From CAISIP01 sp031396205 (GTDB lineage: Bacteria; Pseudomonadota; Gammaproteobacteria; Burkholderiales; Burkholderiaceae_C): a DNA stretch of 64,000 nucleotides. Location of the stretch: positions 16,064 through 80,063 of the forward strand of contig JANNKH010000073.1 in NCBI GenBank assembly GCA_031396205.1, in the 5' to 3' direction. Both the position numbers and the translations under genes were made by a program. The stretch's first letter is position 1. Every line of letters starts with the position of its first letter. This document shows, piece after piece, positions 26,366 through 34,475 of this stretch. The notes below the pieces were generated by a model. It did no database searches and had not been told where the DNA came from. It saw only the letters and a list, made by a program, of their open reading frames with translations.

Positions 26366-27364
26366 TCAGCCCGCCAGCTGGGCGCAATAGGTCTGCGGGT
26401 CTGTATTCGCGCCGCAGACGATCAGGCCCACCGACCTCCCATCGAGCCGCTGGCGCAGGGGAAACATCAGCGCCGCCATTGCCGCCGCACCTGCCGGCTC
26501 GACCACCAGCTTGGCAACCCGGAAGGTCAGTCGCATCGCCTGGCGGATCTGCTCGTCGTTTACCAGCACGACCTCATCGACAAACTGGCGATTCAGTGCA
26601 AACGAGTAGGGCTCGCAACGCGGTGCGCCCAACGAATCGGCGATAGTGCGCACGCTGTCAATAGCCTGCGGTGAACCCGCCTTGAAACTGCGCGACATGC
26701 TGTCGGCCCCTTCGGGTTCGACCACATACACCGCAGTGCCCGGCTTCATCTGCTTGACCGCGCACGACACCCCTGCACTCAGTCCGCCCCCTCCGGTGGC
26801 CACGATCACCGCGTCGATCGACGCGCCGGCGGCTGCAATCTGGTCCATCAGTTCAAGACCGACTGACGCCGTACCCAAGGCGGTCTTGGGCCCTTCATAC
26901 GGGTGCACGAAAACACGACCCTCGTTCGACTCGATTTCCTTGACCCGCGCAAAGGCCTGGTGCACGTTGTCCACCAGTTCGACCTCTGCGCCCAGTTCGC
27001 GGCAGACCTGGATGCGAAACGGATTGGCATTCCTGGGCATCACCACCTTGGCGCTGGTTCCCAGCGCCTGCGCGCAATACGCCAGCGAGATCGCATGGTT
27101 GCCGGCCGACACGCCGGTAACACCCCGCGCCAGCGCCGCGGCGTCCAGGTCCAGCATCACCGACAAGGCCCCCCTGGGCTTGAAGCTGCCGGTGCGCTGG
27201 AACAACTCTTCCTTCAACCAGACCTGTGTGTCGGCGCCAACGGCGGCGGCCAGGACCGGATCGTGCAACAGGCGAATCGGGGTCGTATCGATCCGGTCGC
27301 CCAGGCGGGCCCGGTTGGCGCGGATGGCGTCCACGCTTGGTATGTCAAAGGGGGTTGCTTGCAC
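26366..27364 (-). CDS. Threonine/serine dehydratase-like PLP enzyme
   Basis: A fold-type II PLP enzyme of 332 residues, deaminating threonine, serine or a related hydroxy-amino acid. The Schiff-base Lys62 is in GSFKPRGA, the phosphate-binding glycine loop is ATGGGGLSAG, and the substrate loop is GVSAGNHAIS. It has no C-terminal ACT-like regulatory domain, so it resembles catabolic or single-domain dehydratases and not the full-length IlvA. Threonine, serine or hydroxyaspartate are all possible substrates. The start is GTG 27364 with GAGG seven bases upstream. It is divergent from the SDR gene, with 126 bases between them. Confidence 0.88.
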   Translation of the reverse strand: MQATPFDIPSVDAIRANRARLGDRIDTTPIRLLHDPVLAAAVGADTQVWLKEELFQRTGSFKPRGALSVMLDLDAAALARGVTGVSAGNHAISLAYCAQALGTSAKVVMPRNANPFRIQVCRELGAEVELVDNVHQAFARVKEIESNEGRVFVHPYEGPKTALGTASVGLELMDQIAAAGASIDAVIVATGGGGLSAGVSCAVKQMKPGTAVYVVEPEGADSMSRSFKAGSPQAIDSVRTIADSLGAPRCEPYSFALNRQFVDEVVLVNDEQIRQAMRLTFRVAKLVVEPAGAAAMAALMFPLRQRLDGRSVGLIVCGANTDPQTYCAQLAG

Positions 27365-27490
27365 GCTTTTGCCTCGTCTGGATAAGGGGACTCGAATCGG
27401 CCGGTCGTCGCGATCAGTGAAAATAGCCTGGCATGGCCACCCGCAAGCTTAGCGCAGGTCCAGCCGCGCAACTGAATGGAGAACCAATCG

Positions 27491-28276
27491 ATGCCCACTT
27501 CCCATGGCAACACCATTTCCTTCGGCCACGCCGGGCGCGTGGCCATCGTTACGGGCGGCGCGCAAGGCATTGGTGAAGCCTGTGTGCGCCGCTTTGCGCG
27601 CGAAGGTGCCAAGCTCGTGATTGCCGACACGGACGCACAGCGCGGCCAGGCGCTGGCCACGGAACTCGGCGCGACCTGGCTGCCTTGCGACGTCGGCGAC
27701 AAGGCCCAGGTCGACGCCGTGGTGGCGCGCGCCCTCGCGGACCATGGACAGATCGACATCCTGGTCAACAACGCCGGCATCCTGCGCTCGGCCGACTTCC
27801 TGGACATCACCGAAGCCGACTTCGACGCGGTTCTGCGGGTCAACATCAAGGGAGCCTTCCTGATGGGCCAGGCGGTGGCCCGCGCGATGGCGCGCCGTGG
27901 CACCGGCGCCATCGTCAACATGAGCTCGATCAACGGCACCCTGGCGATTCCGACCATCGCCAGCTACAACGTCAGCAAGGGCGGCATCAACCAGCTCACG
28001 CGCGTGATGGCACTGGCACTGGCCGACAAGGGCATCCGCGTCAATGCGGTGGCGCCCGGCACCATTGCCACCGAGATGGCCGCCAAGGCGGTGCTGGCCA
28101 CCGAAGAGGCCCGCATCAAGGTGATGAGCCGCACACCCATGAAGCGCCTGGGTGAACCGTCCGAAGTCGCCGATGTGGTGGCCTGGCTGGCCAGCGACGC
28201 GGCCAGTTATGTCACCGGCGAGATCGTCGTGGTCGACGGCGGCCGCATGCCGCTGAACTACACCGTGGCGGTATGA
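27491..28276 (+). CDS. SDR family NAD(P)-dependent oxidoreductase
   Basis: A classical short-chain dehydrogenase of 261 residues. The coenzyme loop is TGGAQGIG, NNAG is in LVNNAGILRSADF, and the catalytic Ser, Tyr and Lys are in NMSSINGTLAIP and SYNVSKGGINQL. The PG motif is VAPGTIATEM. The Asp at the end of the second strand (LVIADTDAQ) suggests NAD preference. The substrate is unknown; related enzymes include 3-oxoacyl and sugar-alcohol dehydrogenases. The start is ATG 27491, with GGAG nine bases upstream. It lies 55 bases before the AttH-like gene and may be cotranscribed with it. Confidence 0.92.
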   Translation: MPTSHGNTISFGHAGRVAIVTGGAQGIGEACVRRFAREGAKLVIADTDAQRGQALATELGATWLPCDVGDKAQVDAVVARALADHGQIDILVNNAGILRSADFLDITEADFDAVLRVNIKGAFLMGQAVARAMARRGTGAIVNMSSINGTLAIPTIASYNVSKGGINQLTRVMALALADKGIRVNAVAPGTIATEMAAKAVLATEEARIKVMSRTPMKRLGEPSEVADVVAWLASDAASYVTGEIVVVDGGRMPLNYTVAV

Positions 28277-28331
28277 GCCGCAGGGCCGCTCTCAAGGCGA
28301 ATCCCGCGGTGCGCAGCACGGAGGCTGTCCA

Positions 28332-29549
28332 GTGAGCCGGCGGGCGGCCTGGCGGCTGAGCGCGGCCATGCGACCCGGACCTGTATTTCCGGACCGGCTG
28401 CGTCGACTGTTGCTGCAAGCGGGCGTCGGGCCGGCACTGGGCTGGTTGGCGCCCCGTGCATCGTCGGCTGCGGCCAGCATCGACAACCCGATGGCCGCGC
28501 GCACATTGCAGTTCCCCCGCGACCATGGCAGCCATCCGCATTCGCGTATCGAATGGTGGTACATCACCGGCCACGCACAGGTCGGCGCGCAAGGTGCGCA
28601 GCGGCTCCTGGGCTTCCAGCTGACGTTCTTTCGCAGCCGGGTAGATGCCACGCAACAATTGAAATCACGTTTTGCCGCGCGCCAACTGCTGTTTGCACAT
28701 GCGGCCCTGACCGATGTGCAGGCGGGGCGTTTCCGGCACGACCAGCGACTGGCGCGCGAGGGATTCGGGGTCGTTTCCGCCAGCGAAGCGGACACAGGTC
28801 TTCGGCTCGACGACTGGTCATTGGTGCACTCCAAGGGCAGCTACCAGGCCCGGATCAAGGCCGCCGACTTCAGCCTGGAGCTGGACTTCACGCCTACCCA
28901 GCCGATGGTGCTGCAGGGGGACAGGGGCTTCTCGCGCAAGGGCCCGCAAGCCGAGCAGGCCAGTTTTTACTACAGCCGCCCCCAGTTGGCCGTCAAAGGT
29001 CAGATCGAGCTGGACCGCCAACGATGGGCGGTGGACGCGCCGGGCGCCCGCGATGTGAATTCGACCCGGTTCGACCCGCAACGGGGCGCAGCCTGGCTGG
29101 ACCATGAATGGAGCAACAGCCTGCTGCATCCCGACGCCGTGGGCTGGGACTGGGTGGGTATCAACCTGTTCGATGGCAGTGCCTTGACCGCGTTCCGGAT
29201 CCGGGACAAGGACGGTAAGGCACTGTGGGATGGCGGCTCGTTCCGGCATCCCAAGCTCAACGACGGCGTCAAACCCTATATTTTCAGTCGCGGCGAGGCG
29301 GTATTTCAGGCGCTGCGCGGCTGGAAAAGCCCGCTGTCCAACGCCACTTATCCGGTCGAATGGTTGCTGCGCACACCGGCCGAGAACTATGTGCTGCGGG
29401 CCCTGCTGGACAACCAGGAACTGGACAGCCGCCGCTCCACCGGGGCGATCTACTGGGAGGGCCTGTGTGACCTGTTCGACAGCCAGCGCCAGCATGTGGG
29501 GCGCGGCTACCTGGAGCTGACCGGCTACGCACGACCACTGGTGCTCTAG
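28332..29549 (+). CDS. AttH/CrtC lipocalin-like family protein (carotenoid 1,2-hydratase-like)
   Basis: A protein of 405 residues with the tandem lipocalin-like fold of the AttH/CrtC family. Conserved blocks are FPRDHGSHPHSRIEWWYITGH, GFQLTFFRS, LDDWSLVHSKGSY, FYYSRPQLAVKGQ, AAWLDHEWSN and WDWVGINLFDGSALTAFRIRD. The N-terminus is arginine-rich and then hydrophobic, with an ASSAAAS region that could be a twin-arginine or Sec-type export signal. Relatives are often secreted or lipoprotein-linked and encoded beside LolCE-like ABC transporters. No carotenoid genes are near, so the hydratase label is a family name only. GTG start at 28332 with GGAGG seven bases upstream. Confidence 0.85.
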   Translation: MSRRAAWRLSAAMRPGPVFPDRLRRLLLQAGVGPALGWLAPRASSAAASIDNPMAARTLQFPRDHGSHPHSRIEWWYITGHAQVGAQGAQRLLGFQLTFFRSRVDATQQLKSRFAARQLLFAHAALTDVQAGRFRHDQRLAREGFGVVSASEADTGLRLDDWSLVHSKGSYQARIKAADFSLELDFTPTQPMVLQGDRGFSRKGPQAEQASFYYSRPQLAVKGQIELDRQRWAVDAPGARDVNSTRFDPQRGAAWLDHEWSNSLLHPDAVGWDWVGINLFDGSALTAFRIRDKDGKALWDGGSFRHPKLNDGVKPYIFSRGEAVFQALRGWKSPLSNATYPVEWLLRTPAENYVLRALLDNQELDSRRSTGAIYWEGLCDLFDSQRQHVGRGYLELTGYARPLVL

Positions 29550-29632
29550 CGTTGACGGGCACGCTGGCATCGGCGCACCGGAATGGCCGACAATCACGCC
29601 TTTGCGCATTGCCAGCGGGGCCAGGCACCCGC

Positions 29633-29651
29633 GCGAGGCGGCGTGCCTCGC
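29633..29651 (+). terminator. Candidate stem-loop terminator after the AttH-like gene
   Basis: Perfect arms GCGAGGC (29633-29639) and GCCTCGC (29645-29651) enclose a five-base loop, 84 bases beyond the AttH-like stop. Only a short TTTT follows, about ten bases later. A competing stem AGGCAC/GTGCCT overlaps it. The role is uncertain. Confidence 0.3.
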
Positions 29652-29682
29652 ACGCTGACGACTTTTCAGTGACCATTCCCGC

Positions 29683-31482
29683 ATGACCTCAGAACGCGCC
29701 AAGGCGCCCTCCCCGCGATCGCTCTCCGGCCTGGCGCCGTTCCTCAAGCCCTACCGCGGCCGGATTCTGCTGGCCGCCCTGTTTCTGGTCATGGCGGCCG
29801 TGACAACCCTGGTGTTCCCGCTCGCGCTGCGCAGCCTGATCGATGGCGGCCTGGTCGGGTCCGGTTCAGCCACCAGCCTGGTCGGCGACCCGGGCGCGCG
29901 GGTGATGGCCTTGCGCGAGCATTTTGTCGACCTGTTCGCGGTCGCCGTTGCTTTGGGTCTTTTTTCGGCGGCGCGTTTCTACATGGTCAGTTGGCTCGGT
30001 GAACGCGTCACCGCCGACCTGCGTAACGCGGTGTATGCACATGTGCTGCGCCAGAGCCCGGAGTTCTTCGAAACCACCCAGACCGGCGAGGTGCTCAGCC
30101 GCCTGACGGTCGACACCACGCTGGTGCAGACCGTCGTGGGCTCCTCGCTCAGCATGGGATTGCGCAACACCGTGATGGGCATTGGCGCGTTGGCGATGCT
30201 GATCTGGACCAACCCCTACGTGATGGTGCAGGTGCTGGGCCTGCTGGTGATGATCGTGCTGCCCAGCCTATGGTTTGGCCGCCGGGTGCGCAAGCTCTCG
30301 CGCGCCAGCCAGGACCGGGTGGCCGACTCCAGCGCCATCGCGGCCGAGGTTCTCAATGCGATTCCGGTAGTGCAAAGTTATGTGGCCGAGTCGCGCGAGG
30401 CGAGCCGTTTCGACATTTCGACCGACAACGCGTTCAGGGTCGCGGTGCGGCGCTCGCGCGCCCGCTCGGTGCTGGTGGCATTCATCATCATCGCCACATC
30501 GGCCGCGCTACTGTGGGGCCTGTACCAGGGCACGCAGGCGGTAATGGCCGGTCGCATCAGCGCGGGGCACCTGGGACAAACCGTGGTCTATGTCATCATC
30601 CTGGCCAGCGCGTTTGCGGTGCTGGGCGAGGTGTACGGCGACCTGCTGCGCGCTGCCGGCGCCACCGAGCGGCTGATGGAACTGCTCGACACGCATTCGC
30701 CGATCCGCTCGCCGGCGCAGCCGCGTACGGTCCAGGAGCAAAAGGCCGGCAGCACCGTCACGTTCGACCGCGTGCAGTTTCATTACCCGTCGCGGCCCGA
30801 TCAGCCGGCTCTGCACGATTTCACGCTCACGGTGGCCGCCGGCGAGACGGTTGCGCTGGTCGGCCCGAGTGGTGCCGGCAAGAGCACGGTATTCCAACTA
30901 CTGCTGCGCTTTTACGACCCGCAGCACGGATCGATATTGCTCAACGGCGTTCCAACCGGCGAACTGGCGCTGGGCGATCTGCGCCAGCATATTGGCATCG
31001 TGCCGCAGGACGCGGTCATTTTCTCGGCCAATGCGATGGAAAACATCCGCTACGGCAAGCCCCAGGCCAGCGACGACGAGGTTCGTGCCGCGGCCCGCGC
31101 CGCCTTCGCCGACGAATTCATCAGCCGCCTGCCCGAAGCGTATGACACCTTCCTGGGCGAGCGCGGCGTGCGCCTGAGTGGTGGCCAGCGCCAGCGCATC
31201 GCCATTGCCCGCGCGATGCTGAAGAACCCGCCACTGCTGCTGCTCGACGAAGCCACCAGCGCGCTGGACGCCGAAAGCGAACGCATGGTGCAGGCGGCAC
31301 TGGAGTCCGCGATGCAGGGCCGCACCACGCTGGTCATCGCACACCGCTTGGCCACCGTACAAAAGGCGGACCGAATCGTCGTGCTGGAGCAGTCGCGGCT
31401 AGTGGAACAGGGAACCCATGCCGAGCTTGTCGCGCGCGCCGGGATCTATGCGCGGCTGGCTGAGTTGCAGTTTGTCGCCTGA
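29683..31482 (+). CDS. ABC transporter ATP-binding/permease protein (MsbA-like exporter)
   Basis: A half-transporter of 599 residues: an N-terminal six-helix membrane domain (about residues 25-325) fused to an ATPase. The ATPase has Walker A GPSGAGKST, Q-loop IGIVPQDAVIFS, signature LSGGQRQRIAIARAM, Walker B LLLLDEATSALD and H-loop VIAHRLATVQ. It should act as a homodimer exporting a lipid, peptide or drug. The class includes MsbA/LmrA-type proteins, but no lpxK or other lipid A gene is next to it, so the substrate stays open. The ATG at 29683 has a poor ribosome site. It ends just before the decayed GGDEF gene. Confidence 0.92.
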   Translation: MTSERAKAPSPRSLSGLAPFLKPYRGRILLAALFLVMAAVTTLVFPLALRSLIDGGLVGSGSATSLVGDPGARVMALREHFVDLFAVAVALGLFSAARFYMVSWLGERVTADLRNAVYAHVLRQSPEFFETTQTGEVLSRLTVDTTLVQTVVGSSLSMGLRNTVMGIGALAMLIWTNPYVMVQVLGLLVMIVLPSLWFGRRVRKLSRASQDRVADSSAIAAEVLNAIPVVQSYVAESREASRFDISTDNAFRVAVRRSRARSVLVAFIIIATSAALLWGLYQGTQAVMAGRISAGHLGQTVVYVIILASAFAVLGEVYGDLLRAAGATERLMELLDTHSPIRSPAQPRTVQEQKAGSTVTFDRVQFHYPSRPDQPALHDFTLTVAAGETVALVGPSGAGKSTVFQLLLRFYDPQHGSILLNGVPTGELALGDLRQHIGIVPQDAVIFSANAMENIRYGKPQASDDEVRAAARAAFADEFISRLPEAYDTFLGERGVRLSGGQRQRIAIARAMLKNPPLLLLDEATSALDAESERMVQAALESAMQGRTTLVIAHRLATVQKADRIVVLEQSRLVEQGTHAELVARAGIYARLAELQFVA

Positions 31483-31536
31483 GCCGGCGCGCAGGCTCGG
31501 CCTTGCCGATCGACGCTGCGCCGGACTGACCTGCCG

Positions 31537-31943
31537 TCAGCCGAGCACCAGCGCCTCGGAATTGGGCAGCACAACACAGAATTCTTCGCCCCCGATCCGG
31601 CCAAAGTGTTCGACATCCTGGCGAATCTGCGCAATGCATTCACGACCGCAACGAGCGCAGTATCGCCGGCCTGATGACCGAACTTGCCATTGATAGCCTT
31701 GAACCAGTCGATATCCAGCACGTTGACCGAGGCTGGCGTGCCATTGCGCAGGAACCGAGAAATTTCGGCCTCGACCTGCTCCATGAAAGCCCGCCGATTC
31801 AACGCAGACGTCAGCGAATCGGTTCGCGCGAGCCTTTGCATTTGGACTTGCACATCGCGTCGACACGCGATCCCGGCCTGCAATTGGGCTTCGTACCGCT
31901 TGGACTCTGAGATGTCGACGTCAACCGAGCGAACCGGCCCGAA
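31537..31943 (-). pseudogene. Remnant of a PAS/GGDEF diguanylate cyclase, frameshifted and truncated
   Basis: The minus strand encodes recognisable diguanylate cyclase pieces in two frames. The first frame reads FGPVRSVDVDISESKRYEAQ, the end of a PAS/PAC module. It continues through LARTDSLTSALNRRAF and LDIDWFKAINGKFGHQAGD, the substrate-binding half of a GGDEF domain. Near 31617-31625 the similarity jumps to another frame, which carries the active-site motif as RIGGEEFCVVLP (GGEEF at 31579-31593) and stops at 31537. The N-terminal sensor part and the C-terminal third of the domain are missing. The upstream end overlaps the tauE-like stop region. It cannot make an active cyclase. Confidence 0.8.
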
Positions 31944-32670
31944 CCAGCAGACTGACGCTGCCCAGAATCAACAAGCCCCACACTGCCCGCATCGCCTGTT
32001 GCGTCGGCAACCGGGCATGCATGCGGCTGCCAACCACAAATCCGAGGCAGGCGGCGGGCAACAGCGCACCGGCCAAGGGCAATAGCCCTGGCTGGCGGTA
32101 CAAGCCGCTGCCCGTGAAAAGCACCAGTCGCACTAGTGCGGTAAACAAGATCAGCACCCCGATGCTGGCGCGCAGGATGTTCTTGTCGGCCAATCGGCGC
32201 GCCAGATAGATGGTGTAGATCGGCCCGCCGGTTCCGAACAGGGCGGTGAACGCCCCTCCCACCAGCCCGGCGGGCAGTGCCCAGTACGTCGACACCGGGC
32301 GCAGCCTGACCTGACTGACGAGGCTCCAGCTGGCATAGGCCAGCACGAAGCTTCCCAGCAACAACAACAGCCAGCGCTCGCCGGCATGAACCAGCAGCGT
32401 CACCCCGCCAGCCATGCCCAGCAACAGCCATGGCGCCAGACGCAGCAGCTCGCGCCGCTCGACGATCCGGTGATGCCGCAGGCCAAGCAGCAGGCCTGCC
32501 CCGAGGTCGAACACCAGCATCAATGGCACTGCAAACTGCAGCGGAAAGAAATGGGCCAGAAATGGAATCGCGACTATCGAGGCACCGAATCCGGTGAGCC
32601 CGTAGACGACATAGGCCAGCGCCACGATGCACGCCGCAGCGACCAGCGTGAGCCAGGGCAGCTCCGTCAT
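31921..32670 (-). CDS. TauE/SafE family sulfite/organosulfonate exporter-like membrane protein
   Basis: An integral inner-membrane protein of 249 residues with about eight hydrophobic segments. The repeat signature is visible twice: GLTGFGASIVAIPFL near residue 25, and GGAFTALFGTGGPIYTIYLA near residue 140. Family members export sulfite, sulfoacetate or other small anions, but many are uncharacterised. The start overlaps the stop of the ThDP-enzyme gene by four bases, so the two are coupled and the anion may be a product of that enzyme. The 3' end abuts the GGDEF remnant: the stop at 31921 lies inside the old PAS coding frame. Confidence 0.86.
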   Translation of the reverse strand: MTELPWLTLVAAACIVALAYVVYGLTGFGASIVAIPFLAHFFPLQFAVPLMLVFDLGAGLLLGLRHHRIVERRELLRLAPWLLLGMAGGVTLLVHAGERWLLLLLGSFVLAYASWSLVSQVRLRPVSTYWALPAGLVGGAFTALFGTGGPIYTIYLARRLADKNILRASIGVLILFTALVRLVLFTGSGLYRQPGLLPLAGALLPAACLGFVVGSRMHARLPTQQAMRAVWGLLILGSVSLLVRAGSLG

Positions 32671-34310
32671 CCGCGCTGCATCACGGGGGCGGGCAATCCC
32701 TCGATCATCACGTTGAGACAGGCGGGTAAGCGGCTGTCCAGCGCCCGCTGCACGGCCAGCGGCATCGCGGCGGCATCCGTGACCTGTTCGCCGTGTCCAC
32801 CGAAGGCCAGCGCCACTGCCTCGTAGTTGCTGGGCCGCAGTTCGCAGCCGATCAGCCGCGCGGCGCCGTAGTCGCGCAGCTGGATCTGGTATTCAGCGTT
32901 CCAGCGCGCATCGTTGCCGACGACCGCGACGAAATCCAGACCATAGCGCACCGCCGTATCGAACTCGGCAATATGAAAACCCACGGTGCCGTCACCCATC
33001 ACGGCTACCACCGGCGCGCCGGGCACGGCGCAACGTGCCGCCAACGCATAGGGCAATGCCGATCCGATCGCGCCGGCCACGCCATTGATGACGCGGTGCG
33101 GCGCGTCCAGGCAGGCACTGGCCCATTGGCCGATCTCACCACCGTCGCACACCAGCACCGCATCGGGGTGGCTGTCGAGTGTGGTCTGCAGGGGCCTGAG
33201 CATCTGCACCGGATGCAGCCGGCCGGCTTGGGTCGCAGCTGCGTCGCGCCACTCGGGTGGGCGCCACGCGATCGCCCCTTCAAACTGTTCAAGCCATCCG
33301 CTGTCGATGCGCGAATGCACATCGGGTGTCGCATTCGTCAGCGCGGCCAGCGCAGAGAATGTGTCGGCCGATGCGGTGCAGCGCAGTCGATCGCCGAGTG
33401 CCTTGCGGCTGCGGGCGATTTCGGACGCATCGGCATCGATCTGAATGACGAGGGCATCCGCCGCGAGCGCCGGCGCCTGCCCGAACTTGAGCGTGAAGTC
33501 GAGTCGCTTGCCCAGCAACAGCACGGCGTCGGCGTGGGCGAGCACCTGCGCGAACGCGCCCAGACGCGGGTCCGCAATGCCGCGTGGGCTGTCCATGCCA
33601 ACGACAGGAATGCCGCAGACGGCTTGTAGCGCGGCCATCCGGGCCCGACCCGGTCGGGTCATGCACGAGGGCCCGGCCAGGATCACGGGGCGGCTCGAAC
33701 CATTGAGCACGCTCATCACGGTGCTTGCCGATGCGGCGTCCAGCGGCATGGCCTGGGGCGCGAAGTCGGCTGCAGTGGGTCGCCCGGTGCCAGTGACGGC
33801 CTGCTCCAACGTGTCCGTCGGCAGGCTCAGATGCACGGGTCCGGGCCGCCCCGAGCGGGCGATGCGCACCGCAAGCGCAAAATCGTTGACCACAGCGTCT
33901 GCGCCGGCGCAGGTCCAGGCGGCCTTGCACACCGGCGCAGCCATGTCGGCTTGCCGCATTTCCTGGAACGCGCCCTTGCCCAACTGCGCGTTCGGCGCAT
34001 GGCCCGACAACAACACGATCGGCGACTCGGCCATCAGGGCCGTATAGAGCGCCGACACTGCATTCGCATGGCCCGGCCCCCCGGTCACCAGGGCCACTCC
34101 AACCTCGCCGGTGATGCGCGCATAGGCATCGGCCATGTGCACCGCGGCCGCTTCATGCCGCGTATGGATCAACGGCATGCCGGCGTCGAACGCGGCATCG
34201 AACACCGGCATGATGTGATTGCCCGAAAGCGTGAACATCCGGCTGACACCGGCCACCTTCAGTGCTTCCAGCAGCGCATCGCAGCCGCGGCGTTCTTGTG
34301 AAGGGGTCAT
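32667..34310 (-). CDS. Thiamine diphosphate-dependent enzyme (acetolactate synthase-like)
   Basis: A three-domain ThDP enzyme of about 547 residues. The PYR domain has the catalytic Glu in RHEAAAVHMADAYAR and the turn VTGGPGHANAVSAL. The PP domain has the metal motif in VMGDGTVGFHIAEFD and GNDARWNAEY. It carries out C-C bond formation or cleavage on a 2-oxo acid; sub-families include acetolactate synthase, benzoylformate decarboxylase, oxalyl-CoA decarboxylase and sulfoacetaldehyde acetyltransferase, and I cannot separate them. I chose ATG 34310 (MTPSQERRGCDALL); ATG 34340 is in frame but has no ribosome site. It is coupled to the TauE-like gene and separated by 165 bases from the upstream flavoprotein gene. 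Confidence 0.85.
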   Translation of the reverse strand: MTPSQERRGCDALLEALKVAGVSRMFTLSGNHIMPVFDAAFDAGMPLIHTRHEAAAVHMADAYARITGEVGVALVTGGPGHANAVSALYTALMAESPIVLLSGHAPNAQLGKGAFQEMRQADMAAPVCKAAWTCAGADAVVNDFALAVRIARSGRPGPVHLSLPTDTLEQAVTGTGRPTAADFAPQAMPLDAASASTVMSVLNGSSRPVILAGPSCMTRPGRARMAALQAVCGIPVVGMDSPRGIADPRLGAFAQVLAHADAVLLLGKRLDFTLKFGQAPALAADALVIQIDADASEIARSRKALGDRLRCTASADTFSALAALTNATPDVHSRIDSGWLEQFEGAIAWRPPEWRDAAATQAGRLHPVQMLRPLQTTLDSHPDAVLVCDGGEIGQWASACLDAPHRVINGVAGAIGSALPYALAARCAVPGAPVVAVMGDGTVGFHIAEFDTAVRYGLDFVAVVGNDARWNAEYQIQLRDYGAARLIGCELRPSNYEAVALAFGGHGEQVTDAAAMPLAVQRALDSRLPACLNVMIEGLPAPVMQRG

Positions 34311-34406
34311 GGGAGGGCCTTGCACTTTCGGAGCTGACATTCAACAGGCCGTTCGATCCCGGCCTGGCCTGTCCAGCGCTTGACAAAGGATACAAGCCTC
34401 CGCAAG

Positions 34407-34432
34407 CCCTTCGACAAGCTCGGGTCGAACGC
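34407..34432. repeat. Short REP-like palindromic repeat
   Basis: The stretch beginning CCCTTCGACAAGCTCGGG contains arms TTCGAC (34410-34415) and GTCGAA (34424-34429). It closely resembles a palindromic motif (CCTTCGACAAGCTCAGG) that I know as a scattered intergenic element in Burkholderiales genomes. It sits alone in the 165-base gap between the ThDP-enzyme and flavoprotein genes. Confidence 0.4.
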
Positions 34433-34475
34433 GGCGGCGGTGTCGTGCATCGATTTCGACCGGGCCCTTGGTCGC

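Noticed and set aside
28332..29549. A true carotenoid 1,2-hydratase
   Set aside because: The fold family fits, but no carotenoid genes are nearby and most relatives in non-phototrophs have other, unknown roles.
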